Shown here: positions 26,909 through 34,564 of the stretch, one piece after another
How the letters are laid out: every line of letters begins with the position of its first letter
Numbering within the stretch: position 1 is the stretch's first letter
DNA from: CBDFGT01 sp965247225
GTDB taxonomy: Bacteria > Pseudomonadota > Alphaproteobacteria > Rhizobiales > Rhizobiaceae
Assembly: GCA_965247225.1 (NCBI GenBank)
Contig: CBDFGT010000009.1
Location: 186,001-250,000 of the forward strand
Length of the DNA: 64,000 nt
Reading direction: 5' to 3'
Program-made: the position numbers and the translations under genes
The notes under the pieces: model-generated
Seen by the model: the letters and a program-made list of their open reading frames with translations, nothing else
What the model was told of the DNA's origin: nothing
The model's database searches: none

Positions 26909-27538
26909 TTATTTCGTGCCATACATCCGGTCGCCGGCATCGCCCAGGCCGGGAACAATATAGCCCTTGTCGTTGAGGAGCCGGTCGACAGAAGCCGTAA
27001 AGACCGGCACATCCGGATGGGCTTTACAAAAATTTTCAATGCCTTCAGGGGCCGCCAGCAGGCAGAGAAACCGGATATTCCTGGCACCGCGCTCTTTCAG
27101 CTTGTCAATGGCTGCAATCGAGGAGTTTCCGGTTGCCAGCATCGGATCAACAACAATCACCAGACGGGCAGAAATATCTTCCGGGGCCTTGAAGTAATAT
27201 TCGACCGGTAGCAGGGTTTCATGATCCCGGTAAACACCGATATGGGAAACACGGGCGGAAGGAACCAGATCCAGCATGCCTTCCAGAAGGCCGTTGCCAG
27301 CCCGCAGGATTGAGGCGAAAACCAGTTTTTTCCCTTCCAGAACAGGGGCTTCCATGGTTTCAATCGGCGTTTCGATTGTCTCGTAGGTCAATTCCAGATC
27401 ACGGGTGACCTCATAACAAAGCAGTGTTGAAATCTCCCGCAGAAGGCGGCGGAAACTGGCTGTCGAGGTTTCCTTGCGGCGCATGATGGTCAGCTTGTGC
27501 TGAACCAGAGGATGATTGATAACTGTTACGCCGTCCAT
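26909..27538 (-). CDS. upp: Uracil phosphoribosyltransferase
   Basis: Makes UMP from uracil and PRPP. The product has 209 residues, the standard length. The PRPP-binding region VDPMLATGNSSIAAIDKLKE and the uracil-binding end YIVPGLGDAGDRMYGTK are intact. The TAA stop at 26909-26911 is the target duplication of the adjacent MITE, so insertion left the protein complete but replaced its 3' untranslated sequence. It completes the salvage of uracil from the cdd/deoA route. Confidence 0.95.
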   Translation of the reverse strand: MDGVTVINHPLVQHKLTIMRRKETSTASFRRLLREISTLLCYEVTRDLELTYETIETPIETMEAPVLEGKKLVFASILRAGNGLLEGMLDLVPSARVSHIGVYRDHETLLPVEYYFKAPEDISARLVIVVDPMLATGNSSIAAIDKLKERGARNIRFLCLLAAPEGIENFCKAHPDVPVFTASVDRLLNDKGYIVPGLGDAGDRMYGTK

Positions 27539-27646
27539 GATATGCCTCTTTTGCCTGTCCCTGATCTGTCTTCTCTTTTCTATGGAATTCAGGCATCGCG
27601 CAAGGGATGAAGGGTATTTTGATGCTTCATCCCCAGCACCGTTGCT

Positions 27647-28624
27647 TCAGGCTGCATCAAATCTTGCCAGAAGCCGCGCGCGCGTTGGCGCGTCCACAAA
27701 GGCCGCCTCCAGCGCCGTGCGGGTCATGGCATTGATGGCATCATCATCAAACCCCATGATGGTTGAGGCAATGGCATACTCCCTTGCCAGCGATGTATGG
27801 AAGAACGGTGGATCGTCGGAGTTCAGGGTGACCTTGACCCCATGCCTGACAAAGTCCCGCAGCGGGTGGGCCTGAAAGTCGGGAAACACATTGAGTGCGA
27901 TGTTCGAGCCGGGGCAGACTTCCAGAACAGTGCCAAGATCGGCCAGGCGGCGCACCAGATCCATGTCCTCAATAGCCCGGACACCATGACCAATGCGGTC
28001 TGGCCGCACCAGGTCAATGGCATCGCGCACACTGAAAGCGCCACATAGCTCGCCGGCATGAATGCTTATGCCAAGCCCGGCATCCCTGGCAATGTCAAAG
28101 GCCCTCACATAATCGGCAACCCGCCCCATGCGCTCTTCTCCGGCCATATTGAAGCCGGAAATCAGGGGATGCGGGCGGCGGCTGGCATATTTTGCAGCAC
28201 TGATCACCTTTTCGACCCCGAAATGCCGGACCCCGACAATCACCATCCGGCTTTCAATTCCGGTCTTTGCCCTGGCGCGTTCCATGCCCTCGCCAATGGC
28301 GTTGATATAGGCATCCTCTCCAATTCCGGCTGTCACGCCCTGGTCAGGGGCCACGAAAAGTTCGCCGTAAATGGCCCCTGCCTCTGCAATACTCGACAGA
28401 CAGGTTTCGGCCAGAAGCGCAAAATCCTCCTCGCTGCGAAACAGTCCGGCAACGAAATCATAGCAACTGGCAAAACTTGTGAAATCCGACCATAGATAGG
28501 AGCCATCCAGAATGAACCTTGATGTGTCCACATCATATTTGCGGGCCAGTTCAGCGGCAAGTTCCGGAGACGCGCCCCCTTCAATATGCAGATGCAGTTC
28601 CGCTTTTTTCAATTTCAGGGTCAT
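27647..28624 (-). CDS. add: Adenosine deaminase
   Basis: Zinc enzyme converting adenosine to inosine. The 325-residue protein shows the metal motif ELHLHIEGGAS (His-x-His), the general-acid region HAGELCGAFSVRDA, RIGHGVRAIED, and NSDDPPFF near the C-terminus. Close relatives deaminate adenine, so that activity cannot be excluded. Its start overlaps the deoB stop by 4 nt. Confidence 0.88.
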   Translation of the reverse strand: MTLKLKKAELHLHIEGGASPELAAELARKYDVDTSRFILDGSYLWSDFTSFASCYDFVAGLFRSEEDFALLAETCLSSIAEAGAIYGELFVAPDQGVTAGIGEDAYINAIGEGMERARAKTGIESRMVIVGVRHFGVEKVISAAKYASRRPHPLISGFNMAGEERMGRVADYVRAFDIARDAGLGISIHAGELCGAFSVRDAIDLVRPDRIGHGVRAIEDMDLVRRLADLGTVLEVCPGSNIALNVFPDFQAHPLRDFVRHGVKVTLNSDDPPFFHTSLAREYAIASTIMGFDDDAINAMTRTALEAAFVDAPTRARLLARFDAA

Positions 28625-29841
28625 AGAAAACTCCGGCCACAGGCACCGGGTGCAATCCCCAGATGCGCAGCAACAGTTTCGCCAATATCGGCAAATGTTT
28701 CAAGAATACCAACAGGACCGGGCATGATTCCCGGCCCGAAGGCCAGAACCGGAACACGTTCACGGGTATGATCGGTTCCGGGCCATGTCGGGTCACAGCC
28801 GTGATCGGCAGTCAGGATCACCAGATCACCCTCCTGCAGCCGGGCGAAAATTTCAGGCAGGCGCCGGTCAAAGGCTTCAAGGGCGCCAGCATAGCCCGCC
28901 ACGTCACGGCGGTGTCCGTAAAGCATGTCAAAATCAACAAAGTTGGTAAAAACCAGATCCCCGCCCTGTGCTGAATCGAAGGCTGCAAGGGTTGCATCAA
29001 ACAGCGCCATATTGCCATGGGCCTTGGTCAGCGTGGAAATGCCCTGATGGGCAAAAATATCCCCGGTCTTGCCGATGGCATGAACCTGATGTCCGGCAGA
29101 AACCAGGCGGTCAAGAAGCGTAGGCTCCGGTGGCAGAACAGAAAAGTCACGCCTGTTGCCGGTGCGCTCGAAAGTCTCCTTGCTGTCTCCGGTAAAGGGA
29201 CGCGCTATCACCCGCCCGATATGCAGCGGGTCCACCAGACGCCGCACAACCTGGCAAAAGGCCAGAAGACGTTCCAGCCCGAAATGGGTCTCATGGGCGG
29301 CAATCTGCAAAACGGAATCGGTTGAGGTGTAGCAGATGGGTTTGCCCGAGCGGGTGTGTTCTTCACCGAACCTGGCTATCACCTCCGTTCCGGATGCATG
29401 GCAATTTCCCAGAATACCGGCTATGTCACCCTCGCGGCACATGGCGTCGACAAGACTGTCGGGAAAGGCTTTTTCGCCCTTGGGGAAATAGCCCCAGTCA
29501 AAAAGAACCGGCGTTCCGGCCATCTCCCAATGCCCCGACGGCGTGTCCTTGCCACGGGAAATTTCGCACGCCGCTCCATAGGCTCCGCGCAGCGTTTCAG
29601 ACAGGGCCATGCCCGGGGGGATCGTGCCGCTTGCCAGAACGGCAGCATGGCAAAGGCCCAGTGCATTCATGTGCGGAAGTGCCAGAGGCCCCGAGCGTCC
29701 GTGTATCGTGTCCGCTGATCCATTCTGGCACGCCCTTGCAATGGAGCCAAGCGTGTTGGAGCCTTTGTCCCCATAACGGTCGGCATCAGCGGCTCCGCCA
29801 ATGCCAAAGGAATCCAGAACCAGGAGAAATGCGCGTGCCAT
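28621..29841 (-). CDS. deoB: Phosphopentomutase
   Basis: Interconverts (deoxy)ribose 1-phosphate and 5-phosphate, linking phosphorolysis by DeoA to central metabolism. The 406-residue member of the alkaline-phosphatase superfamily begins RAFLLVLDSFGIGGAADADR with the metal Asp. It carries GKDTPSGHWEMAG (phospho-acceptor Thr) and ILTADHGCDPTWPGTDHTRE. It is the first gene of the minus-strand deoB-add(-upp) group that converges on cdd-deoA. Confidence 0.95.
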   Translation of the reverse strand: MARAFLLVLDSFGIGGAADADRYGDKGSNTLGSIARACQNGSADTIHGRSGPLALPHMNALGLCHAAVLASGTIPPGMALSETLRGAYGAACEISRGKDTPSGHWEMAGTPVLFDWGYFPKGEKAFPDSLVDAMCREGDIAGILGNCHASGTEVIARFGEEHTRSGKPICYTSTDSVLQIAAHETHFGLERLLAFCQVVRRLVDPLHIGRVIARPFTGDSKETFERTGNRRDFSVLPPEPTLLDRLVSAGHQVHAIGKTGDIFAHQGISTLTKAHGNMALFDATLAAFDSAQGGDLVFTNFVDFDMLYGHRRDVAGYAGALEAFDRRLPEIFARLQEGDLVILTADHGCDPTWPGTDHTRERVPVLAFGPGIMPGPVGILETFADIGETVAAHLGIAPGACGRSFL

Positions 29842-29967
29842 AGACCACCATTCAGGCCAGCCTTCATGCCAGGAAAGCCTGCATGTCAGAAAGCCCGTTC
29901 ACCATCAAGGGTGGCAGATTTAGCCTGTGGCGTTCAAAATGGCAATTCACCATCAGTAACAGCGCTA

Positions 29968-30582
29968 TCAACAGGCCGGGCAGGTGACGCTGCTCCCGAC
30001 ACGCGGAGAAAAATAATAGGTTTTTGTCATTGTAAATGCGCTGGCCTGTGTCCCTGCCATTCCTGGCAAATACAAAAGCATGGTGTAGGGGACACTGAGC
30101 TCGGAACGGATGAGGTAACTGCTGGCAATTTGCAGGTCCGCTGGCAGGCTGGCGGTAATATCGACACCTGTTGTATAGGGGCGTGATCCCGCCCTGTCCC
30201 ACGACCAGTCAACTTTGGCTTTTCCTGCCGAATCCAGTTTGATTCCTGTCATTTTCAAGGTGTAGTCACTGGAGGAAAAAGGTGCCAGGATGCTGCTGAC
30301 AACATCCGGCATGGTTGCCAGAAACGGCTTGTCGACAGATGTTGACTGCGCGGCCACCAGATCGCCGACAGAACTGGAAGCGCGTGCAACCTTGCCATAG
30401 ACATTCAGGGCAACCGTTGCCTCCAGTGTGCCCAGATACAAAACGATCAGGAGCGGTGCCAGAATGGCAAATTCGATTGCGCCAATACCTGACCTGTTTT
30501 GTACAAACCGGTGGATTTGCGCATCGAACCGCCTCTTCACGCTTTTTGTCCGGGTACGGTTTGGTGTCAGTACCTGTCTCAT
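29968..30582 (-). CDS. TadE/TadG-like minor pilin protein
   Basis: A 204-residue protein with an N-terminal basic stretch and then the prepilin-like membrane segment GIGAIEFAILAPLLIVLYLG (with the Glu-5-like residue), typical of TadE/TadG proteins of the Tad pilus. A periplasmic domain of about 150 residues follows. The start is uncertain: 30582 has GGA eight bases upstream; 30618 and 30663 are also open. It follows the next TadE-like gene on the minus strand. Confidence 0.75.
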   Translation of the reverse strand: MRQVLTPNRTRTKSVKRRFDAQIHRFVQNRSGIGAIEFAILAPLLIVLYLGTLEATVALNVYGKVARASSSVGDLVAAQSTSVDKPFLATMPDVVSSILAPFSSSDYTLKMTGIKLDSAGKAKVDWSWDRAGSRPYTTGVDITASLPADLQIASSYLIRSELSVPYTMLLYLPGMAGTQASAFTMTKTYYFSPRVGSSVTCPAC

Positions 30583-30622
30583 TTCATGTTCCAGATCCGG
30601 GATAAAGTGGTTGCACATTCGG

Positions 30623-31258
30623 TCACGGGAAAATCTCGTTCTTGAAGGCAGCCGTTGACACAATCAGATAATCGGTCGGCATGGTTGTTCCCGATGGCCT
30701 GATATTGGTAATGTATGGTCGCACAAGATCTGTTGTGATCTGCCAGCGGTAATAGGCCCGCAGCATGTTGATTGTTCCGTAACCCCCGGGTGTAAACTTG
30801 AACCCGCTCGTATCAAGGTCTGAATACGGGTCTGAGCTCAGACGCGGGATTGCGGTCGGAATATTGGCAAATGTCGCGAATGTTCTCAGATCGATATAGA
30901 GCTTTGAAGGGGAGGCCGCCTCGCTGGCAGAGCAGGTGATCACAATGGAGATCTGATTGCAAAATGCGGTGCGAAACTGGATTTCGGTCATGTCCGTCGC
31001 CTTGGCAGGGGACGAGTTGAACGTTATCTGGCCGGTCCGTATCTTTCTGCCCATGATATCAACAGCGTTTGCCAGAACCTGCTCGGCATTGTAGGCAATG
31101 AAAGTTTCAAGTGTCGCGAAGATAACCATGAAGAAAGGCAATGCCAGAATAGCAAATTCAATGGCTGTCGAGCCGGAACGGGTTTGATGAAAACGTGCAA
31201 TCAATCCCCGCAGGCCGGTGCCATTTGCATATTCAGGTCCGGTTTTGCACTTGCACAT
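30623..31258 (-). CDS. TadE/TadG-like minor pilin protein
   Basis: A second pseudopilin of 211 residues with the TadE motif SGSTAIEFAILALPFFMVIF and FETFIAYNAEQVL-like continuation (LETFIAYNAEQVLANAVDIM). It probably forms part of the Tad pilus base or tip. Two upstream ATG codons (31282, 31303) would add 8 or 15 residues. It shares orientation with the neighbouring TadE/G gene and the secretin-N-domain gene upstream. Confidence 0.75.
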   Translation of the reverse strand: MCKCKTGPEYANGTGLRGLIARFHQTRSGSTAIEFAILALPFFMVIFATLETFIAYNAEQVLANAVDIMGRKIRTGQITFNSSPAKATDMTEIQFRTAFCNQISIVITCSASEAASPSKLYIDLRTFATFANIPTAIPRLSSDPYSDLDTSGFKFTPGGYGTINMLRAYYRWQITTDLVRPYITNIRPSGTTMPTDYLIVSTAAFKNEIFP

Positions 31259-31425
31259 TGTTTCAATCCACAAATGGAACATGCAGCTTAAAGTATAGCG
31301 CATTGTTTGTCGGGTATTTGTTTCATCTCGTGTTGCTATTGGGTACGGAAGATTTGCGTCAGTTCAAAAAGGTTGCGTTTCGGGTTTCAGCGTTCAGACT
31401 TGCTGCATGGCCCGCCTGAAGTCGC

Positions 31426-31896
31426 TCAGTTCGCGGTATAGGCAGAATTGGAAATCGGGGCTGGTGATACGGAGCTTGTATCGGACTTTTCTGCATGCTG
31501 CTCGCAGTTGGGCGTGCAGGACAGCACGCTTCTTGCTGTCTGGCGGTAGACGCGCACCGTGTTGGCCTCGTCGATGGACACCAGAATACGCTCGTCCAGT
31601 ATGGCATTTCCATCGGCATCCAGAAGCACGATGTTGGTGGTGCCGAAACTGCGACCCGTCAAGACAATCGTCCTGGAATCGGCCACAGTAGCATCAGCAA
31701 CATCGGAATTTCCAACAATCACTTTGGAAACAGGGCGGTCCAGCTTCAAAATCCGTGCGTGATCCATAAAAACCCGCAGGATATCATCGTCTGCATGTGC
31801 CATGAATGGCACAAGGCAAAGGGTGACCGAAGCCAGAACACCCGAAAGGGTCGTGATAATGGCTTTTGCGGCATGTCTTTCGGATGGCATCGGCAA
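31426..31896 (-). CDS. Secreted pilus-assembly N-domain protein (T2SS-T3SS_pil_N type)
   Basis: A 156-residue protein with a signal peptide ending PFMAHADDD. The following domain, DHARILKLDRPVSKVIVGNS, ADATVADSRTIVLTGRSFG and TNIVLLDADG, is the one found at the N-terminus of CpaC secretins. It stands alone here, without a secretin domain. It is divergent from the pilin genes. A periplasmic accessory role in the Tad secretin is inferred. The last 35 residues are rich in Ser and Cys. Confidence 0.75.
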   Translation of the reverse strand: MPMPSERHAAKAIITTLSGVLASVTLCLVPFMAHADDDILRVFMDHARILKLDRPVSKVIVGNSDVADATVADSRTIVLTGRSFGTTNIVLLDADGNAILDERILVSIDEANTVRVYRQTARSVLSCTPNCEQHAEKSDTSSVSPAPISNSAYTAN

Positions 31897-32271
31897 ATCC
31901 CCTGACTATTGACAGGGGTAACCTTGCAGAAAAATGATTTAGGAACTGTTAAATTATACAATCCGGCAGAGGGCAGAGGCCGCAAAATGCAAGCCATGAA
32001 AGAGGATTGTCACGACGTCATGACATGGAAAATATCATGAATGGATGGGAATCAACAGATTGAAATCTATGCCATATTGAGTTTCGAGCCTTTCACGGCA
32101 AAAACTGTCATTGCAATGACTGTGTTAAATGGCTGATATTCAAGCCTGCGGTCAGTAAATATTAACCATCTCTGTTAAAGCGATAGCAAGAGACCTGATG
32201 TAGCTTCACCTTATCCGATCAACGAGTAACAGTTGACGGAATGCTATCTGTCAACTGTACTGGAGATGAAC
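31897..32271 (+). promoter_or_regulatory. Control region of the Flp pilin gene
   Basis: About 375 bp with no gene. TTAACCAT at 32162-32169, followed by CTCTGTTAA, resembles a CtrA half-site as in other alphaproteobacterial pilin promoters, though the spacing to the second TTAA is nine rather than seven. Immediately before the ribosome-binding GGAG is a perfect 9-bp hairpin, ACAGTTGAC (32229-32237) with GTCAACTGT (32250-32258), likely in the 5' untranslated RNA where it could stabilise the pilin mRNA. Confidence 0.45.
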
Positions 32272-32445
32272 ATGAAAAACACTATCGCACGTTTCGTTTC
32301 GGATGAATCGGGCGCAACAGCTATCGAGTACGGCCTGATTGCCGGCCTGGTTTCTGTGGCCCTGATCACCGGTGCATCCGCTCTGGGCAATGCCCTGGGC
32401 ACTCGCTTTAACAACCTTGCCGGAAACATCACCAACAACAAATAA
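32272..32445 (+). CDS. Flp family type IVb pilin, copy 1
   Basis: Major subunit of the Tad pilus: 57 residues, MKNTIARFVSDESGATAIEY followed by a single hydrophobic segment GLIAGLVSVALITGASALG. CpaA is expected to cleave after the Gly of ESG^ATAIEYG, leaving Glu at position 5 and the Flp Glu-Tyr pair. GGAG lies six bases before this ATG; an ATG two codons earlier has no spacing. A terminator-like hairpin and a second pilin copy follow. Confidence 0.93.
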   Translation: MKNTIARFVSDESGATAIEYGLIAGLVSVALITGASALGNALGTRFNNLAGNITNNK

Positions 32446-32484
32446 TTTCATTTGGCAAGACCTGTCGCCAAAGTGTCTGATGCT

Positions 32485-32518
32485 GCAAAGGCTGCTTTTT
32501 CAAAAAAGCGGCTTTTGC
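32485..32518 (+). terminator. Hairpin after pilin copy 1
   Basis: GCAAAG-GCTGCTTTTT pairs imperfectly with AAAAAAGCGGCTTTTGC around a short C/A loop; T-runs lie on both arms. It probably terminates or stabilises the first pilin transcript. Confidence 0.55.
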
Positions 32519-32610
32519 ATTAAGCGAATGTCAATAAATTGACACTATAGTTTTACTCGCAAAGATTGAATTTTAACACAGGTGGCGCATCCACTGGTCA
32601 GGAGTACAGG

Positions 32611-32784
32611 ATGAAGAAAATGATCGCACGTTTTTGGGACGATGAATCGGGCGCAACAGCTATCGAGTACGGGCTGATCGCCGGCCTGGTTTCTGTGGCC
32701 CTGATCACCGGAGCAACAGCTTTGGGTGGCGCACTGAACACTCGCTTTAACAACCTTGCCGGAAACATCACCAACAACAATTAA
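32611..32784 (+). CDS. Flp family type IVb pilin, copy 2
   Basis: A 57-residue near copy of the preceding pilin; the differences cluster at the N-terminus (KKMIARFWDDESG) and in the mature tail (ATALGGALNTRFNN). The DNA over the cleavage site and the membrane helix is almost identical to copy 1. CAGGAG stands upstream. The shared sequence indicates recent duplication or ongoing gene conversion. The 5' hairpin of copy 1 is absent here. Confidence 0.93.
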   Translation: MKKMIARFWDDESGATAIEYGLIAGLVSVALITGATALGGALNTRFNNLAGNITNNN

Positions 32785-32827
32785 CGCCATTCAGACATAC
32801 TGCCACGCAAAATGGATCTGCTTTTTC

Positions 32828-32857
32828 AAAAGCCGCTTTTCAAGAAAGGCGGCTTTT
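32828..32857 (+). terminator. Strong terminator after pilin copy 2
   Basis: AAAAGCCGC and GCGGCTTTT form a perfect 9-bp stem extended by TTTC/GAAA, with the T-run on the 3' side. It separates abundant pilin transcription from the cpa assembly genes. Confidence 0.8.
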
Positions 32858-33056
32858 GCGTTAGCCATATGTCAAAATCGGCTTCAGCGCATTTTTGGAC
32901 TCGCCCATTCATCGCTTTGGCGACCTGTTTCGGCACCACATCGCACAATGGCGCTTGTATTTTGTGCGGCTTCAAAAGTACGGTATTTGTTCGACTTCGC
33001 TTTTTCTTAAGACATTTGGTGCACTCTCGTGTCCGTATGTCGCGTGGAGAAATTCT

Positions 33057-33566
33057 GTGATTGAAGCCGCACTTTTAGTCATATTCCCGTTATGCGTCGC
33101 CATGGCGGCCTGTTCGGATATGCTGACCATGACAATACCGAACCGGGTATCTGTTCTGCTTCTGGCGTCATTCATTGTCATCGCGCCGCTGGCGGGTATG
33201 GGCCTTCAAACGTTTGGATTGCATATCGCTGCAGGGCTTGTTGTGCTTGTTGCCGTTTTTGCCCTCTTTGCCTTCAATATGATGGGCGGTGGTGACGCGA
33301 AGCTGCTTGCGGCGTGTGCCGTGTGGTTTGGTCTGAACGACAGCCTCATGATGTTCATGATTTATGTGGCATTCATGGGGGGTGTTCTGACGCTTCTGCT
33401 ATTGTCCCTGCGTGCGCGTATCGACAATATTATCGGCTTTGGTATCCCTTTCCCGGAGCCGCTTTTGTTTGAAAAGAAAATTCCATACGGGATTGCAATC
33501 GGTATCGGAGGCTTTCTGGCCTATCCGTCCTCGCCCCTGATGCAGCTTTATTTTGCTGCAGGATGA
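33057..33566 (+). CDS. cpaA: Prepilin peptidase CpaA (A24 family)
   Basis: Inner-membrane aspartic peptidase of 169 residues that cleaves Flp and TadE/F prepilins. The two catalytic Asp residues are in ACSDMLTMTIPNRVS and in GGGDAKLLAA. About five membrane segments are present. I use the GTG at 33057 because GGAG lies seven bases upstream and CpaA proteins start this way; the open frame to 32895 adds residues unlike the family. Confidence 0.88.
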   Translation: MIEAALLVIFPLCVAMAACSDMLTMTIPNRVSVLLLASFIVIAPLAGMGLQTFGLHIAAGLVVLVAVFALFAFNMMGGGDAKLLAACAVWFGLNDSLMMFMIYVAFMGGVLTLLLLSLRARIDNIIGFGIPFPEPLLFEKKIPYGIAIGIGGFLAYPSSPLMQLYFAAG

Positions 33567-33587
33567 CAGCTGTTTTGCGGATCGGAC

Positions 33588-33632
33588 GCCGGGCATCCCT
33601 GTTTTCTGCGGTGAAACCGCAGATGTCCGGGC
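33588..33632. other. Compound hairpin between cpaA and cpaB
   Basis: An outer stem, GCCGGGCAT with ATGTCCGGGC (one bulge), encloses an inner perfect stem CTGCGGT-GAA-ACCGCAG. No T-run follows, so it is a poor terminator; it may be an mRNA processing or stability element. GTTAACCATT, another CtrA-like half-site, follows at about 33671. Confidence 0.4.
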
Positions 33633-33743
33633 ATAATGAAACCAGTCATTAACCGCGTTTGAAAGCAAAACGTTAACCATTATTACACCAATTGCAGGTC
33701 ATTCTGTCCGCGAGAAATCGTATGAATCGCTCAGGGAATGATC

Positions 33744-34553
33744 ATGAAGCCAGCACGTCTCATTATTTTGGCCGTTGCCGTCATTGCAGCCGGCCTGTCG
33801 GGCCTGCTGGCATTGCGCATGTCGGACAGCAATAGCCCTCCGCAGGTTTCTGTATCCCCGGCTCCGGTGATTGAAAAGGAACCCACGATCAACGTGCTGG
33901 TTGCTGCGGCCAACATGCCGGTGGGCTCCCGCCTGACAGACGCATCCATGAAATGGATCAACTGGCCCAAGGCAGGTGCGGCACCCGGTTTTATTACAGA
34001 AGAGACCCGTCCCCAGGCGATGAAAGAGCTCGCCGGATCGATCGTGCGATTGCCAATGTTTGAGGGCGAGCCGATCCGTCCTGAAAAAATTGCTGATGCC
34101 AGCAACCGGATCATGTCGTCCCTGCTGCCTGCCGGAAAGCGCGCTGTGGCCACGGATATCACGGTTTCCACGGGGGCCGGCGGCTTTATCCTGCCGAATG
34201 ACCGGGTGGATGTGATCATGGTCAACAAGGCCGATGGCACCAGTTACAAAACCCAGACAGTTCTGAGCAATGTCCGCGTTCTGGCCATCGACCAGAATAT
34301 ACAGGAACAGGATGACGGCACGAAATCGGTGATCGGAACAACGGCAACGCTGGAATTGACCCCTGACCAGGCCAAGGTGATCGCGGTCGCCCAGCAGATG
34401 GCAGACCGGCTGACCCTGTCCCTGCGGTCGGTCGCCGACGCCCAGGAACCCGATACGGAGGTTCCGGAGAATTTGCTGGGTGGTGGAATAACCACCGGCT
34501 CCATCCAGATTATCAAGTCCGGCGAAATCGTCAAATCCAGCCAGATACAGTGA
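33744..34553 (+). CDS. cpaB: Flp pilus assembly protein CpaB (RcpC)
   Basis: A 269-residue periplasmic protein anchored by ARLIILAVAVIAAGLSGLLA, with an SAF domain (VLVAAANMPVGSRLTDASMKW) and the RcpC/CpaB core (TVSTGAGGFILPNDRVDVIM). It works with the CpaC secretin. AGGGA lies six bases before this ATG, making it preferable to the ATG two codons earlier. The stop overlaps a GTG in frame with cpaC. Confidence 0.9.
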   Translation: MKPARLIILAVAVIAAGLSGLLALRMSDSNSPPQVSVSPAPVIEKEPTINVLVAAANMPVGSRLTDASMKWINWPKAGAAPGFITEETRPQAMKELAGSIVRLPMFEGEPIRPEKIADASNRIMSSLLPAGKRAVATDITVSTGAGGFILPNDRVDVIMVNKADGTSYKTQTVLSNVRVLAIDQNIQEQDDGTKSVIGTTATLELTPDQAKVIAVAQQMADRLTLSLRSVADAQEPDTEVPENLLGGGITTGSIQIIKSGEIVKSSQIQ

Positions 34554-34564
34554 ACGGTGCAAAC

